NCBI RefSeq assembly: GCF_004348535.1
Contig: NZ_SMJX01000027.1
Location: forward strand, 1-45,895
DNA from: Actinomadura sp. KC216
Lineage (GTDB): Bacteria; Actinomycetota; Actinomycetes; Streptosporangiales; Streptosporangiaceae
Length of the DNA stretch: 45,895 nucleotides
Direction: 5' to 3'
The first letter of the stretch is position 1. Every line of letters begins with the position of its first letter. The notes under the pieces are model-generated. The model was given only the letters and a program-made list of their open reading frames with translations. It had not been told where the DNA came from and ran no database searches. Positions 6,469-13,720 of this stretch are shown here, piece by piece. The translations under genes were made by a program, and so were the position numbers.

Positions 6469-8046
6469 TCAGCCCGCCTCGTAGCCCGCGCGGAGGAGGC
6501 AGTAGGTGACGGCCTCCTCCAGCGCCTGCCAGGACGCGGCGATGACGTTGTCCTCGACGCCGACCGTGCCCCATTCGCGTTCGCCGTCCCCGGACTCGAC
6601 CAGCACCCGCGTCCGGGCGTCGGTGCCGTGCGCGCCCTCCAGGATGCGGACCTTGTAGTCGACGAGCTCCAGCCGCGCCAGCTCCGGGTAGAGGCGGCCG
6701 AGTGCGATGCGGAGCGCGTTGTCGAGGGCGTTGACGGGGCCGTTGCCCTCGCCCGTGGCGATGATCCGCTCGCCCTTGGCGTGCAGCTTGACGGTGGCCT
6801 CGCTGACCATGGACCCGTCCGGGCGGCGCTCCACGATCGACCGCCACGACTCGACCTCGAAGTGCCGCTGCCGGACGCCGGTCAGCTCCTCGCGCAGCAG
6901 CAGCTCGAACGAGGCGTCCGCGGCCTCGAAGGTGTAGCCGTCGGACTCCAGCTCCTTGACCTTGGCGACGACGGCCTTGGCCTTCTCGCCGGACAGGTCG
7001 TAGCCCAGCTCGCGGCCCTTCAGCTCGACGGACGCGCGCCCGGCCATGCTCGACACCAGCATCCGCATGTCGTTGCCGACGGCGGCCGGGTCGATGTGCT
7101 GGTACAGGTCCGGGTCGACCTTGACGGCGGACGCGTGCAGCCCCGCCTTGTGCGCGAACGCCGACAGGCCCACGTAGGGCTGCTGCGAGCTCGGCGCGAC
7201 GTTGGTGACCTCGGACACGGCGTGCGCGATCCGGGTCATCTCGGCGAGCTGCGCGTCCGACACCAGCGACATCCCGCGCTTGAGCTGCAGGTTCCCGACG
7301 ACGGTGAACAGGTTGGCGTTGCCGCTGCGCTCGCCGTACCCGTTCGCGCAGCCCTGGACGTGCGTCGCCCCGGCCTTCACGGCGGCGAGCGAGTTCGCGA
7401 CCGCGCAGCCGGAGTCGTCGTGGCAGTGGATGCCGACGCGGACGCCGAGCGACACGACGTCGTGGACGACGTCGGCCAGCTCGTCCGGCAGCATCCCGCC
7501 GTTGGTGTCGCACAGCGCGACGACGTCCGCGCCCGCCTCGGCGGCGGTGCGGACGGCCTCCAGCGCGTAGGTGCGGTTGGCCTTGTAGCCGTCGAAGAAG
7601 TGCTCGGCGTCCAGGAAGACTCGTTGGCCCTCCGCACGCAGGTGGGAGACCGTGTCGCGGATCATCGCGAGGTTCTCCTCCAGGGTGGTGCGGAGGGCCA
7701 GCTCGACGTGCCTGTCGTGACTCTTGGCGACCAGGGTCACGACAGAAGCGCCGGAGTCGCGCAGCGCGGCAACCTGAGGGTCGTCGGCGGCCCGCACACC
7801 GGCCCGGCGGGTCGCGCCGAACGCGGTGAGCTGCGCGTGCGTCAGGTCGAGCTCTGTTCGAGCGCGCCTGAAGAACTCGGTGTCCTTGGGGTTGGCTCCG
7901 GGCCAGCCGCCCTCGATGAAGCCCACGCCAAGGTCGTCAAGATGCCGCGCGATGGCGAGCTTGTCGGGCACGGAGAGGTTGAGCCCCTCCTGCTGCGAGC
8001 CGTCGCGCAGGGTGGTGTCGTAGACGTGGAATGCGTCGCCTTGCAT
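6469..8046 (-). CDS. cimA: (R)-citramalate synthase
   Basis: 525 residues. The enzyme condenses pyruvate with acetyl-CoA to citramalate, the threonine-independent entry to 2-oxobutyrate for isoleucine. The HMGL-like barrel begins with YDTTLRDGSQQEG near residue 10. Metal-binding GIHCHDDSG and the GERSGNANL motif follow, and the C-terminal part (about 390-520) is a LeuA-type allosteric dimer domain (GEGNGPVNALDNALR). The FHVYDTTLRDGSQQEGLN opening and FDGYKANRTYAL are typical of the actinobacterial/archaeal long CimA rather than LeuA. The ATG at 8046 fits the family start; an upstream in-frame start would lie in the attenuator tail. The gene is preceded by an operator, a leader peptide and an attenuator, so expression should fall when branched-chain amino acids are plentiful. 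Confidence 0.93.
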   Translation of the reverse strand: MQGDAFHVYDTTLRDGSQQEGLNLSVPDKLAIARHLDDLGVGFIEGGWPGANPKDTEFFRRARTELDLTHAQLTAFGATRRAGVRAADDPQVAALRDSGASVVTLVAKSHDRHVELALRTTLEENLAMIRDTVSHLRAEGQRVFLDAEHFFDGYKANRTYALEAVRTAAEAGADVVALCDTNGGMLPDELADVVHDVVSLGVRVGIHCHDDSGCAVANSLAAVKAGATHVQGCANGYGERSGNANLFTVVGNLQLKRGMSLVSDAQLAEMTRIAHAVSEVTNVAPSSQQPYVGLSAFAHKAGLHASAVKVDPDLYQHIDPAAVGNDMRMLVSSMAGRASVELKGRELGYDLSGEKAKAVVAKVKELESDGYTFEAADASFELLLREELTGVRQRHFEVESWRSIVERRPDGSMVSEATVKLHAKGERIIATGEGNGPVNALDNALRIALGRLYPELARLELVDYKVRILEGAHGTDARTRVLVESGDGEREWGTVGVEDNVIAASWQALEEAVTYCLLRAGYEAG

Positions 8047-8080
8047 AGCGTGGTACCCCCAAGGGGCTGCGCCAGGACAC

Positions 8081-8110
8081 AAAAAAGACCCCTCACGGAC
8101 GTGAGAGGTC
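8081..8110 (-). terminator. cimA attenuator terminator
   Basis: In the minus-strand transcript GACCTCTCAC pairs with GTGAGGGGTC (one G-U pair) around a GUCC loop. A run of six U follows. The structure lies between the leader peptide stop and cimA, exactly where a transcription attenuator is expected. Confidence 0.85.
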
Positions 8111-8130
8111 TGCGCGCCGGCGCTGTCCCG

Positions 8131-8178
8131 TTAGCTGCTGCCGGCGCGCCAGCCGATAATCACGAGGCTGTCGCGCAT
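8131..8178 (-). CDS. Branched-chain leader peptide for cimA (MRDSLVIIGWRAGSS)
   Basis: A 15-residue ORF, too short for routine gene calling, runs from the ATG at 8178 to a TAA. It contains consecutive Leu, Val, Ile and Ile codons. Its 3' half (RAG codons) lies inside a perfect 10-bp stem, GCGCGCCGGC with GCCGGCGCGC (8112-8121 and 8140-8149), which should compete with the terminator at 8081-8110. When charged Ile/Val/Leu tRNAs are scarce, a ribosome stalled at LVII would change which stem forms and let RNA polymerase read into cimA. The design matches the ilvB leader in this window. No strong ribosome binding site is visible, so the leader may be translated from a short or leaderless 5' end. 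Confidence 0.82.
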   Translation of the reverse strand: MRDSLVIIGWRAGSS

Positions 8179-8220
8179 GATGAGCGCCAGTCTGCCACAT
8201 GGTTTCCATTGATGGGACAT

Positions 8221-8241
8221 CTGTCTCAGATAGTGAGACAG
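8221..8241. promoter_or_regulatory. Palindromic operator upstream of cimA leader
   Basis: Perfect inverted repeat CTGTCTCA-N5-TGAGACAG, 45 bases upstream of the leader start. The core GTCTCA-N5-TGAGAC recurs at 24197-24213 and nearly at 11791-11807, each before a branched-chain leader. It is a candidate site for a shared branched-chain regulator (IclR-type LtbR/NdgR would be a reasonable guess). Confidence 0.75.
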
Positions 8242-8258
8242 AAGGATCTCGTGAAAGG

Positions 8259-8293
8259 CCGCGGCCCCGGCACGTGCCGTGCCGGGGCCGCGG
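8259..8293 (-). terminator. Terminator of ilvE
   Basis: A perfect 15-bp stem, CCGCGGCCCCGGCAC (8259-8273) with its complement (8279-8293) around a GTGCC loop, begins 14 bases past the ilvE stop. No long U-tract follows; stems this stable without U-runs commonly terminate transcription in high-GC actinomycetes. Confidence 0.7.
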
Positions 8294-8306
8294 TCGTACC
8301 GCCCTG

Positions 8307-9410
8307 TCAGACGATCTTGTGGACCCAGCCGTAGGGGTCGGGACGGGTGCCGTACTGGATGCCGACCAGCGCCTCGCGCAGCCGCATCGACACCTCGCCG
8401 GGCTCGCCGTCGCCGATCGTCCACTCGCGGTCGGCGCCCTTGACCCGGCCGACCGGGCTGATGATCGCGGCGGTGCCGCAGCCGAACACCTCGGTGATCT
8501 CGCCGGACCTGCAGCCCGCCTCCCACTCCTCGATGCTGATCTTGCCCTCCTCGACGGGGACGCCGAGGTCGGGCGCCAGCTTGAGCACGGAGTCGCGGGT
8601 GACGCCGGCGAGGAGCGTCCCGGTCAGCGCGGGCGTGAGGACGCGGGCCTGCGTGCCGGAGCCGTAGACGAACAGCAGGTTCATCGAGCCGACCTCCTCG
8701 ACCCAGCGGTGCTCCACCGCGTCCAGCCAGACGACCTGGTCGCAGCCCTCCGCGACGGCCTGCGCCTGCCCCGCGAACGAGGCCGCGTAGTTCCCGCCGG
8801 TCTTGGCCTCGCCGGTGCCGCCCGGCGCGGCGCGGGTGTAGTCCTGCGACAGCCACACCGAGACCGGCTTGATGCCCCGCGGGTAGTACAGGCCGGACGG
8901 GGACGCGATGACCATGAACAGGTACTCGTTCGCCGGGCTGTTGACGCCGAGCGCGCGCGTGGTCGCGAACATGAACGGGCGCAGGTAGAGGCTGTGGCCC
9001 TCGGCGTCGGGCACCCAGTCCTTGTCGGCGCGGACGAGCGTCTCGATGGCGTCCACGAACAGCTGCTCGGGGATCTCCGGCATCGCCATGCGGCGCGCGG
9101 ACCGGTTCATCCGGGCCGCGTTCATGTAGGGCCGGAAGGTGACGATCGAGCCGTCGGGCTGCTTGTACGCCTTGAGGCCCTCGAACAGCTCCTGGGCGTA
9201 GTGGAGCACCTGGCTGGCCGGGTCCATCTGGATCGGCCCGTACGGCTCGAGTTTCGCGTCGTGCCAGCCGCGGTCCGCGGAGTACCGGATGGTGACCATG
9301 TGGTCGGTGAAGTGCCGGCCCCAGCCGGGGTCGGCCAGGACGCGCTCGCGTTCCGCGGCGGTCACGGGCCGCTCCGTACGCGTGATCTCGAAGTCCAGGG
9401 TGTCGCTCAT
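8307..9410 (-). CDS. ilvE: Branched-chain-amino-acid aminotransferase
   Basis: 367 residues, the normal length of the actinobacterial class IV (fold type IV) enzyme. It transfers the amino group between glutamate and the 2-oxo acids of leucine, isoleucine and valine using PLP. The PLP lysine is K203 in EAKTGGNYAASF. EGLKAYKQPDGSIVTFRP, the YLRPFMFAT segment and GCGTAAIISPVG near the C-terminus are family hallmarks. The ATG at 9410 is preceded by AGAGGA. It sits between leuB (upstream, same strand, 227-bp gap) and the cimA unit, and ends at a strong hairpin. No leader peptide was seen immediately upstream of it. Confidence 0.95.
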   Translation of the reverse strand: MSDTLDFEITRTERPVTAAERERVLADPGWGRHFTDHMVTIRYSADRGWHDAKLEPYGPIQMDPASQVLHYAQELFEGLKAYKQPDGSIVTFRPYMNAARMNRSARRMAMPEIPEQLFVDAIETLVRADKDWVPDAEGHSLYLRPFMFATTRALGVNSPANEYLFMVIASPSGLYYPRGIKPVSVWLSQDYTRAAPGGTGEAKTGGNYAASFAGQAQAVAEGCDQVVWLDAVEHRWVEEVGSMNLLFVYGSGTQARVLTPALTGTLLAGVTRDSVLKLAPDLGVPVEEGKISIEEWEAGCRSGEITEVFGCGTAAIISPVGRVKGADREWTIGDGEPGEVSMRLREALVGIQYGTRPDPYGWVHKIV

Positions 9411-9575
9411 CGCGGTTCACGTCCTCTCGCGGATCGCCGGCACGGCCCCATCGCCGTCTCGGCATCCTCATCACCATTGTCGTACTTCGTCCAGACTGAC
9501 TCCTTCACCGGACATCTTCCTCCGGCGCGGGCCGTGCCGAAGAGGAAGCGTGTTCGCCACGGCGCACACGGAAAC

Positions 9576-9598
9576 GGGCGCGCCGCGTGGGCACGCCC
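9576..9598 (-). terminator. Hairpin downstream of leuB
   Basis: In the minus-strand transcript GGGCGTGC pairs with GCGCGCCC (one G-U) around a seven-base loop, followed by GUUU. It lies about 40 bases past the leuB stop and suits transcription termination between leuB and ilvE. Confidence 0.5.
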
Positions 9599-9637
9599 GG
9601 AGTTCTCTGTTCCGCGGACCGGCAGAGAAGCGTGCCC

Positions 9638-10693
9638 TCAGCCGGATACTCGCTTGGCGATCGCGTCGCCGATCTGGGACGTGGACCGCTCCCCGAGCGC
9701 GGCGCGCTCGGCGAGGTCGTCCGAGACGGCCTGCTCGACGCGGCGGGCGGCCTCGCCCGCGCCGATGTGGTCGAGCAGCATCGCGACGGACAGGATCGTG
9801 GCGGTCGGGTCGGCCTTGCCCTGCCCGGCGATGTCGGGGGCGCTGCCGTGCACCGGCTCGAACATCGACGGCGCGGTGCGGGCGGGGTTGACGTTGCCGG
9901 ACGCGGCGAGCCCGATCCCGCCGGCGATCGCGGCGCCGAGGTCGGTGATGATGTCGCCGAACAGGTTGTCGGTGACGATCACGTCGAACCGCTGAGGCTG
10001 CGACACGAAGAACATCGTGGCCGCGTCGACATGGCAGTAGTCGGTCGTGACCTGCGGGTACTCCGCCGCGACCTGCTTCAGGACGCGCTGGTACAGCTCC
10101 CCCGCGAAGGTCAGGACGTTGTCCTTGTGGACGAGCGTGAGCTTCTTGCGGGGCCGCGAGGCGGCGACCTCGAACGCGTACCGGACGACCCGCTCGACGC
10201 CGTAGGCGGTGTTGACGCTCTCCTGCGTGGCGACCTCGTGGGGGGTGCCCTTGCGCAGGACGCCGCCGACACCGGTGTACGGGCCCTCGGTGCCCTCACG
10301 CACGACGACCATGTCGACATCGTCGGTCGTCACGCCCGCCAGCGGCGTCGCGACGCCCGGGAACAGCTTCACCGGGCGCAGGTTGACGAAGTGGTCCAGC
10401 TCGAACCTGGCCCGCAGGAGCAGCCCGCGCTCGAGCGTCCCGCTCGGCACGCTCGGGTCGCCGACGGCGCCCAGCAGGATGACCTCCTGCTGGCGCAGCT
10501 CGTCCAGGACCGAGTCGGGCAGCGTCTCGCCGGTCCGGTGCCAGCGGGCGGCGCCGAGGTCGTAGGAGGTCCGCTCGAACGCGAGACCGCTGGACGGCGA
10601 CACGGCGTCGAGGACCTTCAGCCCTTCGGCGACCACCTCGGGACCGATCCCGTCTCCGGGGATGACGGCCAGACGAACACTGCGGGAAACCAT
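9638..10693 (-). CDS. leuB: 3-isopropylmalate dehydrogenase
   Basis: 351 residues. It oxidises and decarboxylates 3-isopropylmalate with NAD+ in leucine synthesis. Family features in order are [13 protein letters not shown] at the N-terminus, [17 protein letters not shown] (substrate arginines), [11 protein letters not shown], the Lys/Asn pair in [10 protein letters not shown], the metal-binding aspartates of [19 protein letters not shown], and [19 protein letters not shown]. The ATG at 10693 gives the standard N-terminus. It lies 38 bases downstream of the FhuF-like gene on the same strand, so it may be read from the leucine-type leader at 11735; a GTCTCA half-site at 10714 also precedes it. 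leuA and leuCD are not in this window. Confidence 0.95.
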   Translation of the reverse strand: MVSRSVRLAVIPGDGIGPEVVAEGLKVLDAVSPSSGLAFERTSYDLGAARWHRTGETLPDSVLDELRQQEVILLGAVGDPSVPSGTLERGLLLRARFELDHFVNLRPVKLFPGVATPLAGVTTDDVDMVVVREGTEGPYTGVGGVLRKGTPHEVATQESVNTAYGVERVVRYAFEVAASRPRKKLTLVHKDNVLTFAGELYQRVLKQVAAEYPQVTTDYCHVDAATMFFVSQPQRFDVIVTDNLFGDIITDLGAAIAGGIGLAASGNVNPARTAPSMFEPVHGSAPDIAGQGKADPTATILSVAMLLDHIGAGEAARRVEQAVSDDLAERAALGERSTSQIGDAIAKRVSG

Positions 10694-10713
10694 GCGCGAA
10701 CTCTACTGCAAAC

Positions 10714-10730
10714 GTCTCAGTGCGTGGGCT
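10714..10730. promoter_or_regulatory. Half-site of the GTCTCA operator before leuB
   Basis: GTCTCA (10714-10719) followed by five bases and a degenerate arm, TGGGCT, lies 21 bases upstream of the leuB start codon and partly in the gap after the FhuF-like gene. One arm matches the branched-chain palindrome exactly, so it may be a weak copy of that operator. Confidence 0.35.
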
Positions 10731-10731
10731 T

Positions 10732-11430
10732 TCATCTCACATTTCGGAACGAATGGTCCCGTTTCAGGAGGGAGCAGTCGCCGCACATCCCGCCGCCCGG
10801 GACGCGGTAGTACAGGCAGCAACTCCGCCGGACGTACCCCTCCGGCCCGAAGCCTCCCGCCGCGGCCAGCGGCTCCCGCGCGAGCACCTCCCGGACGACG
10901 GCCCGCCGCGCGGGATCGGGCGCCCCGACGTTCAAGCTCCCCGCGAGCGCGGCGGCCGCGTTGCCCCAGACGAGGCCCTCCGCGAGCCCGGCGATGGTCG
11001 ACAGCACGTCGCGAAGCGGCTTGAGGAGCCCGTCCACGACCATGGGATGGATGAGAGCGGCGGCCTCGGCGGCATCGCCGACCCGCCACCCGGACGGCTC
11101 GTCCAGGCGGAAGGCGATCGCCTCGCCCGGCGCCCAGTACCAGCGCAGCGCGCCCAGGTCGGGCACGACCCCGCGCGCCCCCGCCGCGACGACCGGTGAC
11201 CAGATCCGCGCCGCGAGCCCCTGAAAGACCAGCGACCCCGCGACCCGCCGCTCCCGCGTCTTGAGCCGCACGGCATAGTCCTCGGTCATCGCGACGAGGC
11301 GGGCGGCCTCACCGGGAAACGGCTCCCAACCGGGACCGCCCGCCCCGATGCCGATCTCGAAGAACTGCCCGAGCCGGGCCACGTCCCGAAGCACCCGGGC
11401 AACCTCGGCAGAACCCACGTCGAGCGCCAT
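10732..11430 (-). CDS. FhuF-like (2Fe-2S) protein, ferric-siderophore reductase family
   Basis: 232 residues. The C-terminus carries the FhuF-type cluster motif CC-X10-CxxC (Cys204, 205, 216 and 219 in SCCLYYRVPGGGMCGDCSLL), which binds a 2Fe-2S centre used to reduce ferric iron released from siderophores. The upstream part is helical, with ARIWSPVVAAG and LVWGNAAAALAGSL as in FhuF. There is no signal peptide or membrane helix, so it is cytoplasmic. It stands between a 30-residue ORF and leuB with 38-bp gaps on both sides and on the same strand, an odd partner for leucine synthesis. LeuCD is an Fe-S enzyme, but a functional link is only a guess. Confidence 0.8.
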   Translation of the reverse strand: MALDVGSAEVARVLRDVARLGQFFEIGIGAGGPGWEPFPGEAARLVAMTEDYAVRLKTRERRVAGSLVFQGLAARIWSPVVAAGARGVVPDLGALRWYWAPGEAIAFRLDEPSGWRVGDAAEAAALIHPMVVDGLLKPLRDVLSTIAGLAEGLVWGNAAAALAGSLNVGAPDPARRAVVREVLAREPLAAAGGFGPEGYVRRSCCLYYRVPGGGMCGDCSLLKRDHSFRNVR

Positions 11431-11468
11431 GACCCCCAGTGTCCCAGGGGCGGAGGAGAGGCGAAACG

Positions 11469-11561
11469 CTAGTCGGCCCTACGGTCCAGGGCGGCCTGCA
11501 ATGCGCGGGCGGCTTCTTCTTCGGCGTCGTCGGCCGGGGCGTTGTTCAGGATGTCGTTCAT
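11469..11561 (-). CDS. 30-residue acidic small ORF
   Basis: A short frame from the ATG at 11561 to a TAG, with GGAG nine bases upstream. The peptide begins MNDILNNAPADDAEEEAAR and ends AALDRRAD; it is acidic and predicted helical. It lies between the leucine-type leader and the FhuF-like gene on the same strand and could be the first structural gene of that unit. No family is recognised. The good ribosome binding site and codon usage favour a real gene, but its size leaves doubt. Confidence 0.5.
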   Translation of the reverse strand: MNDILNNAPADDAEEEAARALQAALDRRAD

Positions 11562-11663
11562 GATGGTTCGCTCCGTGTCGCTGTGCTGAGACCAGTGGGG
11601 CCGCCGGGAGACGTGGTTCGCACGGTCCGGCGTCGACATCGGACTCACGGCCAGGCAGAGCCT

Positions 11664-11706
11664 CCGCAGCGGGTGCCGGCCTGCCGATGATCAGGCCCCG
11701 CTGCGG
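11664..11706 (-). promoter_or_regulatory. Leader RNA fold after the leucine-type leader peptide
   Basis: CCGCAGCGGG (11664-11673) pairs perfectly with CCCGCTGCGG (11697-11706), and a competing inner stem GGCCTG/CAGGCC (11678-11683, 11692-11697) shares a base with it. The structure overlaps the 3' codons of the leader peptide. No U-tract follows, so it is not a simple terminator. A conserved pseudoknot (LEU element) is known upstream of actinobacterial leuA genes, and this may be a relative acting on translation or on RNA polymerase passage. Confidence 0.55.
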
Positions 11707-11735
11707 CAGCGAAGGATTACTACGAAGCGCCGCAT
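11691..11735 (-). CDS. Branched-chain leader peptide upstream of the leuB unit (MRRFVVILRCRSGA)
   Basis: A 14-residue ORF from the ATG at 11735 to a TGA, with an AGG six bases upstream. It holds Val, Val, Ile and Leu codons in a row, the same design as the cimA and ilvB leaders. A palindromic operator matching theirs lies 56 bases upstream. The next genes on this strand are the 30-aa ORF, the FhuF-like gene and leuB, all with short gaps, so the likely regulated target is leuB. leuA, the usual owner of such a leader in actinobacteria, is absent from this window. Confidence 0.7.
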   Translation of the reverse strand: MRRFVVILRCRSGA

Positions 11736-11790
11736 GACTACCTGCGAGATTACCCCCGGCGCGGCGGGCTGTCCCGACCCGTGGCGGAAA

Positions 11791-11807
11791 ATCTCACCAT
11801 GTGAGAC
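11791..11807. promoter_or_regulatory. Palindromic operator upstream of the leucine-type leader
   Basis: ATCTCA-N5-TGAGAC. In matching orientation it differs at only two of 17 positions from the ilvB operator (GTCTCA-GCATG-TGAGAC). It is centred about 64 bases upstream of the leader start codon. Confidence 0.7.
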
Positions 11808-11868
11808 GTAGAGCGGGTGAGATCCGCCACGGGATGGGACGCGCGTCGCCGGCGGGAGCCGGTGGGGC

Positions 11869-13458
11869 TCAGCCTTCGAGGTCGACCCGGCGGCCCATGT
11901 CGGCGCCGACCTCGGCGCTGATGGCGTCGACGAGCTGCGGCGGGATGGCCGAGTCGACGGTCAGCGCGATCAGCGCCTTGCCGCCCTTGGCGTCCCGGCC
12001 GACCTGCATGCCCGCGATGTTGACGTCCTCGTCGCCGAGGATCTTGCCGACCGCGCCGACGATGCCGGGACGGTCGACGTAGGAGAAGAACGCCATGTGC
12101 TCGGTCGGGACGAGCTCCATGTTGTAGCCGTTGATCTCGATGATCCGCTCGGCGTGCTTCGGGCCGGTGAGCGTGCCGGACACCGACACGACGGCGCCGT
12201 CGGACATCGTGCCGCGCACCTGGACGACGTTGCGCCAGTCGGGGCTGTCCTCGCTGGTGGTGAGGGTGACCTCGACGCCGCGGTCGCGGGCCAGGAGGGG
12301 CGCGTTGACGAAGGTCACCGTCTCCTCGATCACGTCGAGGAACACGCCCTTGAGCGCGGCGAGTTCGAGGACCTTGACGTCGTGCTCGGCGATCTCGCCG
12401 CGGACGACGACGTCGAGCCGGACGGGGACGCCGCCCGCGAGGGAGGTGAAGATGCGGCCGAGCTTCTCGGCGAGCGGCAGGCCGGGCTTGACGTCCTCGG
12501 CGACCGCGCCGCCCTGGACGTTCACCGCGTCCGGGACGAACTCGCCGGACAGCGCGAGCTTCACCGACCGGGCGACCTGCGTGCCCGCCTTCTCCTGCGC
12601 CTCGTGGGTGCTGGCGCCGAGGTGCGGGGTGACGACGACGCTGTCGTGGTGGAACAGCGGGCTGTCGGTCATCGGCTCGGTGCTGAACACGTCGATGCCG
12701 GCGCCCGCGACGCGGCCGTCCTTGAGCGCGAGGTCGAGGGCCTCCTCGTCGACGATCCCGCCGCGGGCGGCGTTCACGATCCGGACGGTCGGCTTGACCT
12801 GGCGCAGCTCGCGGTCGCCGATGAGGCCGAGCGTCTCGGGCGTCTTCGGCAGGTGGACGGTGATGAAGTCGGACTCGGCGAGCAGCTCGTCCAGTGTGAC
12901 GAGTTTCACGCCGAGCTGGGCGGCGCGGGCGGCCTGCACGTAGGGGTCGAACGCGATCACGTTCATGTCGAAGGCGGCGAGGCGCTGCGCGACGAGGACG
13001 CCGATGCGGCCGAGCCCGAGCACGCCGACGGTCTTGCCCTGCAGCTCGACGCCGGTGTACTTGGACCGCTTCCATTCGCCCTGCTTGAGGGCGCTGTGGC
13101 CCTGCGGCACGTTCCGGGCGGTGGCGAGCAGCAGCGCGATCGCGTGCTCGGCGGCGGTGACGATGTTGGACGTGGGCGCGTTGACGACCATGACGCCGGC
13201 CTTGGTGGCGGCCTCCACGTCGACGTTGTCGAGACCGACCCCGGCGCGGGCGACGACGCGCAGCCTGGCGGCGTGCTGGAACACCTCGGCGGTGACCTTG
13301 GTGGCGCTGCGGACGATCAGCGCGTCGACGTCGGCGACGGCGGGCAGCAGCAGCGCGCGGTCGGCGCCGTCGACGTGGCGGACCTCGTAGTCGGCTTCCA
13401 GCACGGCGATGCCGGCGGGCGAGAGTTCTTCTGCGACGAGGACGACGGGCTTGCTCAA
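11869..13458 (-). CDS. serA: D-3-phosphoglycerate dehydrogenase
   Basis: 529 residues, the long mycobacterial-type enzyme that commits 3-phosphoglycerate to serine with NAD+. A substrate/NAD-binding core (about 1-300) contains VVARAGVGLDNVD, the Rossmann motif GVLGLGRIG, the catalytic Arg in NAARGGIVDEEAL and the catalytic His in VVTPHLGAST. It is followed by the intervening ASB domain (about 310-450) and a C-terminal ACT domain (FFSYVDRPGIVGAVGKILGD) that binds serine for feedback control. The ATG at 13458 gives the expected MSKPVVLVAEELS start. It is transcribed alone. An inverted repeat lies about 45 bases upstream. Confidence 0.96.
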   Translation of the reverse strand: MSKPVVLVAEELSPAGIAVLEADYEVRHVDGADRALLLPAVADVDALIVRSATKVTAEVFQHAARLRVVARAGVGLDNVDVEAATKAGVMVVNAPTSNIVTAAEHAIALLLATARNVPQGHSALKQGEWKRSKYTGVELQGKTVGVLGLGRIGVLVAQRLAAFDMNVIAFDPYVQAARAAQLGVKLVTLDELLAESDFITVHLPKTPETLGLIGDRELRQVKPTVRIVNAARGGIVDEEALDLALKDGRVAGAGIDVFSTEPMTDSPLFHHDSVVVTPHLGASTHEAQEKAGTQVARSVKLALSGEFVPDAVNVQGGAVAEDVKPGLPLAEKLGRIFTSLAGGVPVRLDVVVRGEIAEHDVKVLELAALKGVFLDVIEETVTFVNAPLLARDRGVEVTLTTSEDSPDWRNVVQVRGTMSDGAVVSVSGTLTGPKHAERIIEINGYNMELVPTEHMAFFSYVDRPGIVGAVGKILGDEDVNIAGMQVGRDAKGGKALIALTVDSAIPPQLVDAISAEVGADMGRRVDLEG

Positions 13459-13503
13459 GGGAGACAGTCCTTAGGAAAGTGGATGGCCGTGTGATGTGCG
13501 TGC

Positions 13504-13524
13504 AGGTGACGTCTCGGGTCACCT
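13504..13524. promoter_or_regulatory. Inverted repeat upstream of serA
   Basis: AGGTGAC-N7-GTCACCT, with perfect seven-base arms, begins 46 bases before the serA start codon. It is a reasonable operator for an unknown regulator and unlike the GTCTCA palindromes of the branched-chain genes. Confidence 0.45.
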
Positions 13525-13720
13525 CGTCGTGCCCTCGCCCCCAGGCGTCGATTCTATCTCCCGGGGGCGGGCGCGATTCGCGGCGGGGAGACTCCTACCG
13601 GTAAGTCCGGCTTGGCCGAAACGTGCGCAGGGTGGGGCCCGATGCGCGGCTTTCGCGGCCGGCGGTCCGGTCCGGTCTGGTCCGGTGCCCGCCGTCGCCC
13701 GCCGGCGCGGGCCGGGCCGG

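Noticed and set aside
6433-8334. Long plus-strand open frame opposite cimA
   Set aside because: It is rich in Arg, Gly, Val, Asp and Leu with no domain, and mirrors the codon pattern of cimA. It is an antisense shadow of a high-GC gene.
10703-10735. 10-residue frame MKAHALRRLQ directly before leuB as a leader peptide
   Set aside because: It has only two Leu codons, no Val/Ile run and no hairpin after it; space before leuB is too short for an attenuator.
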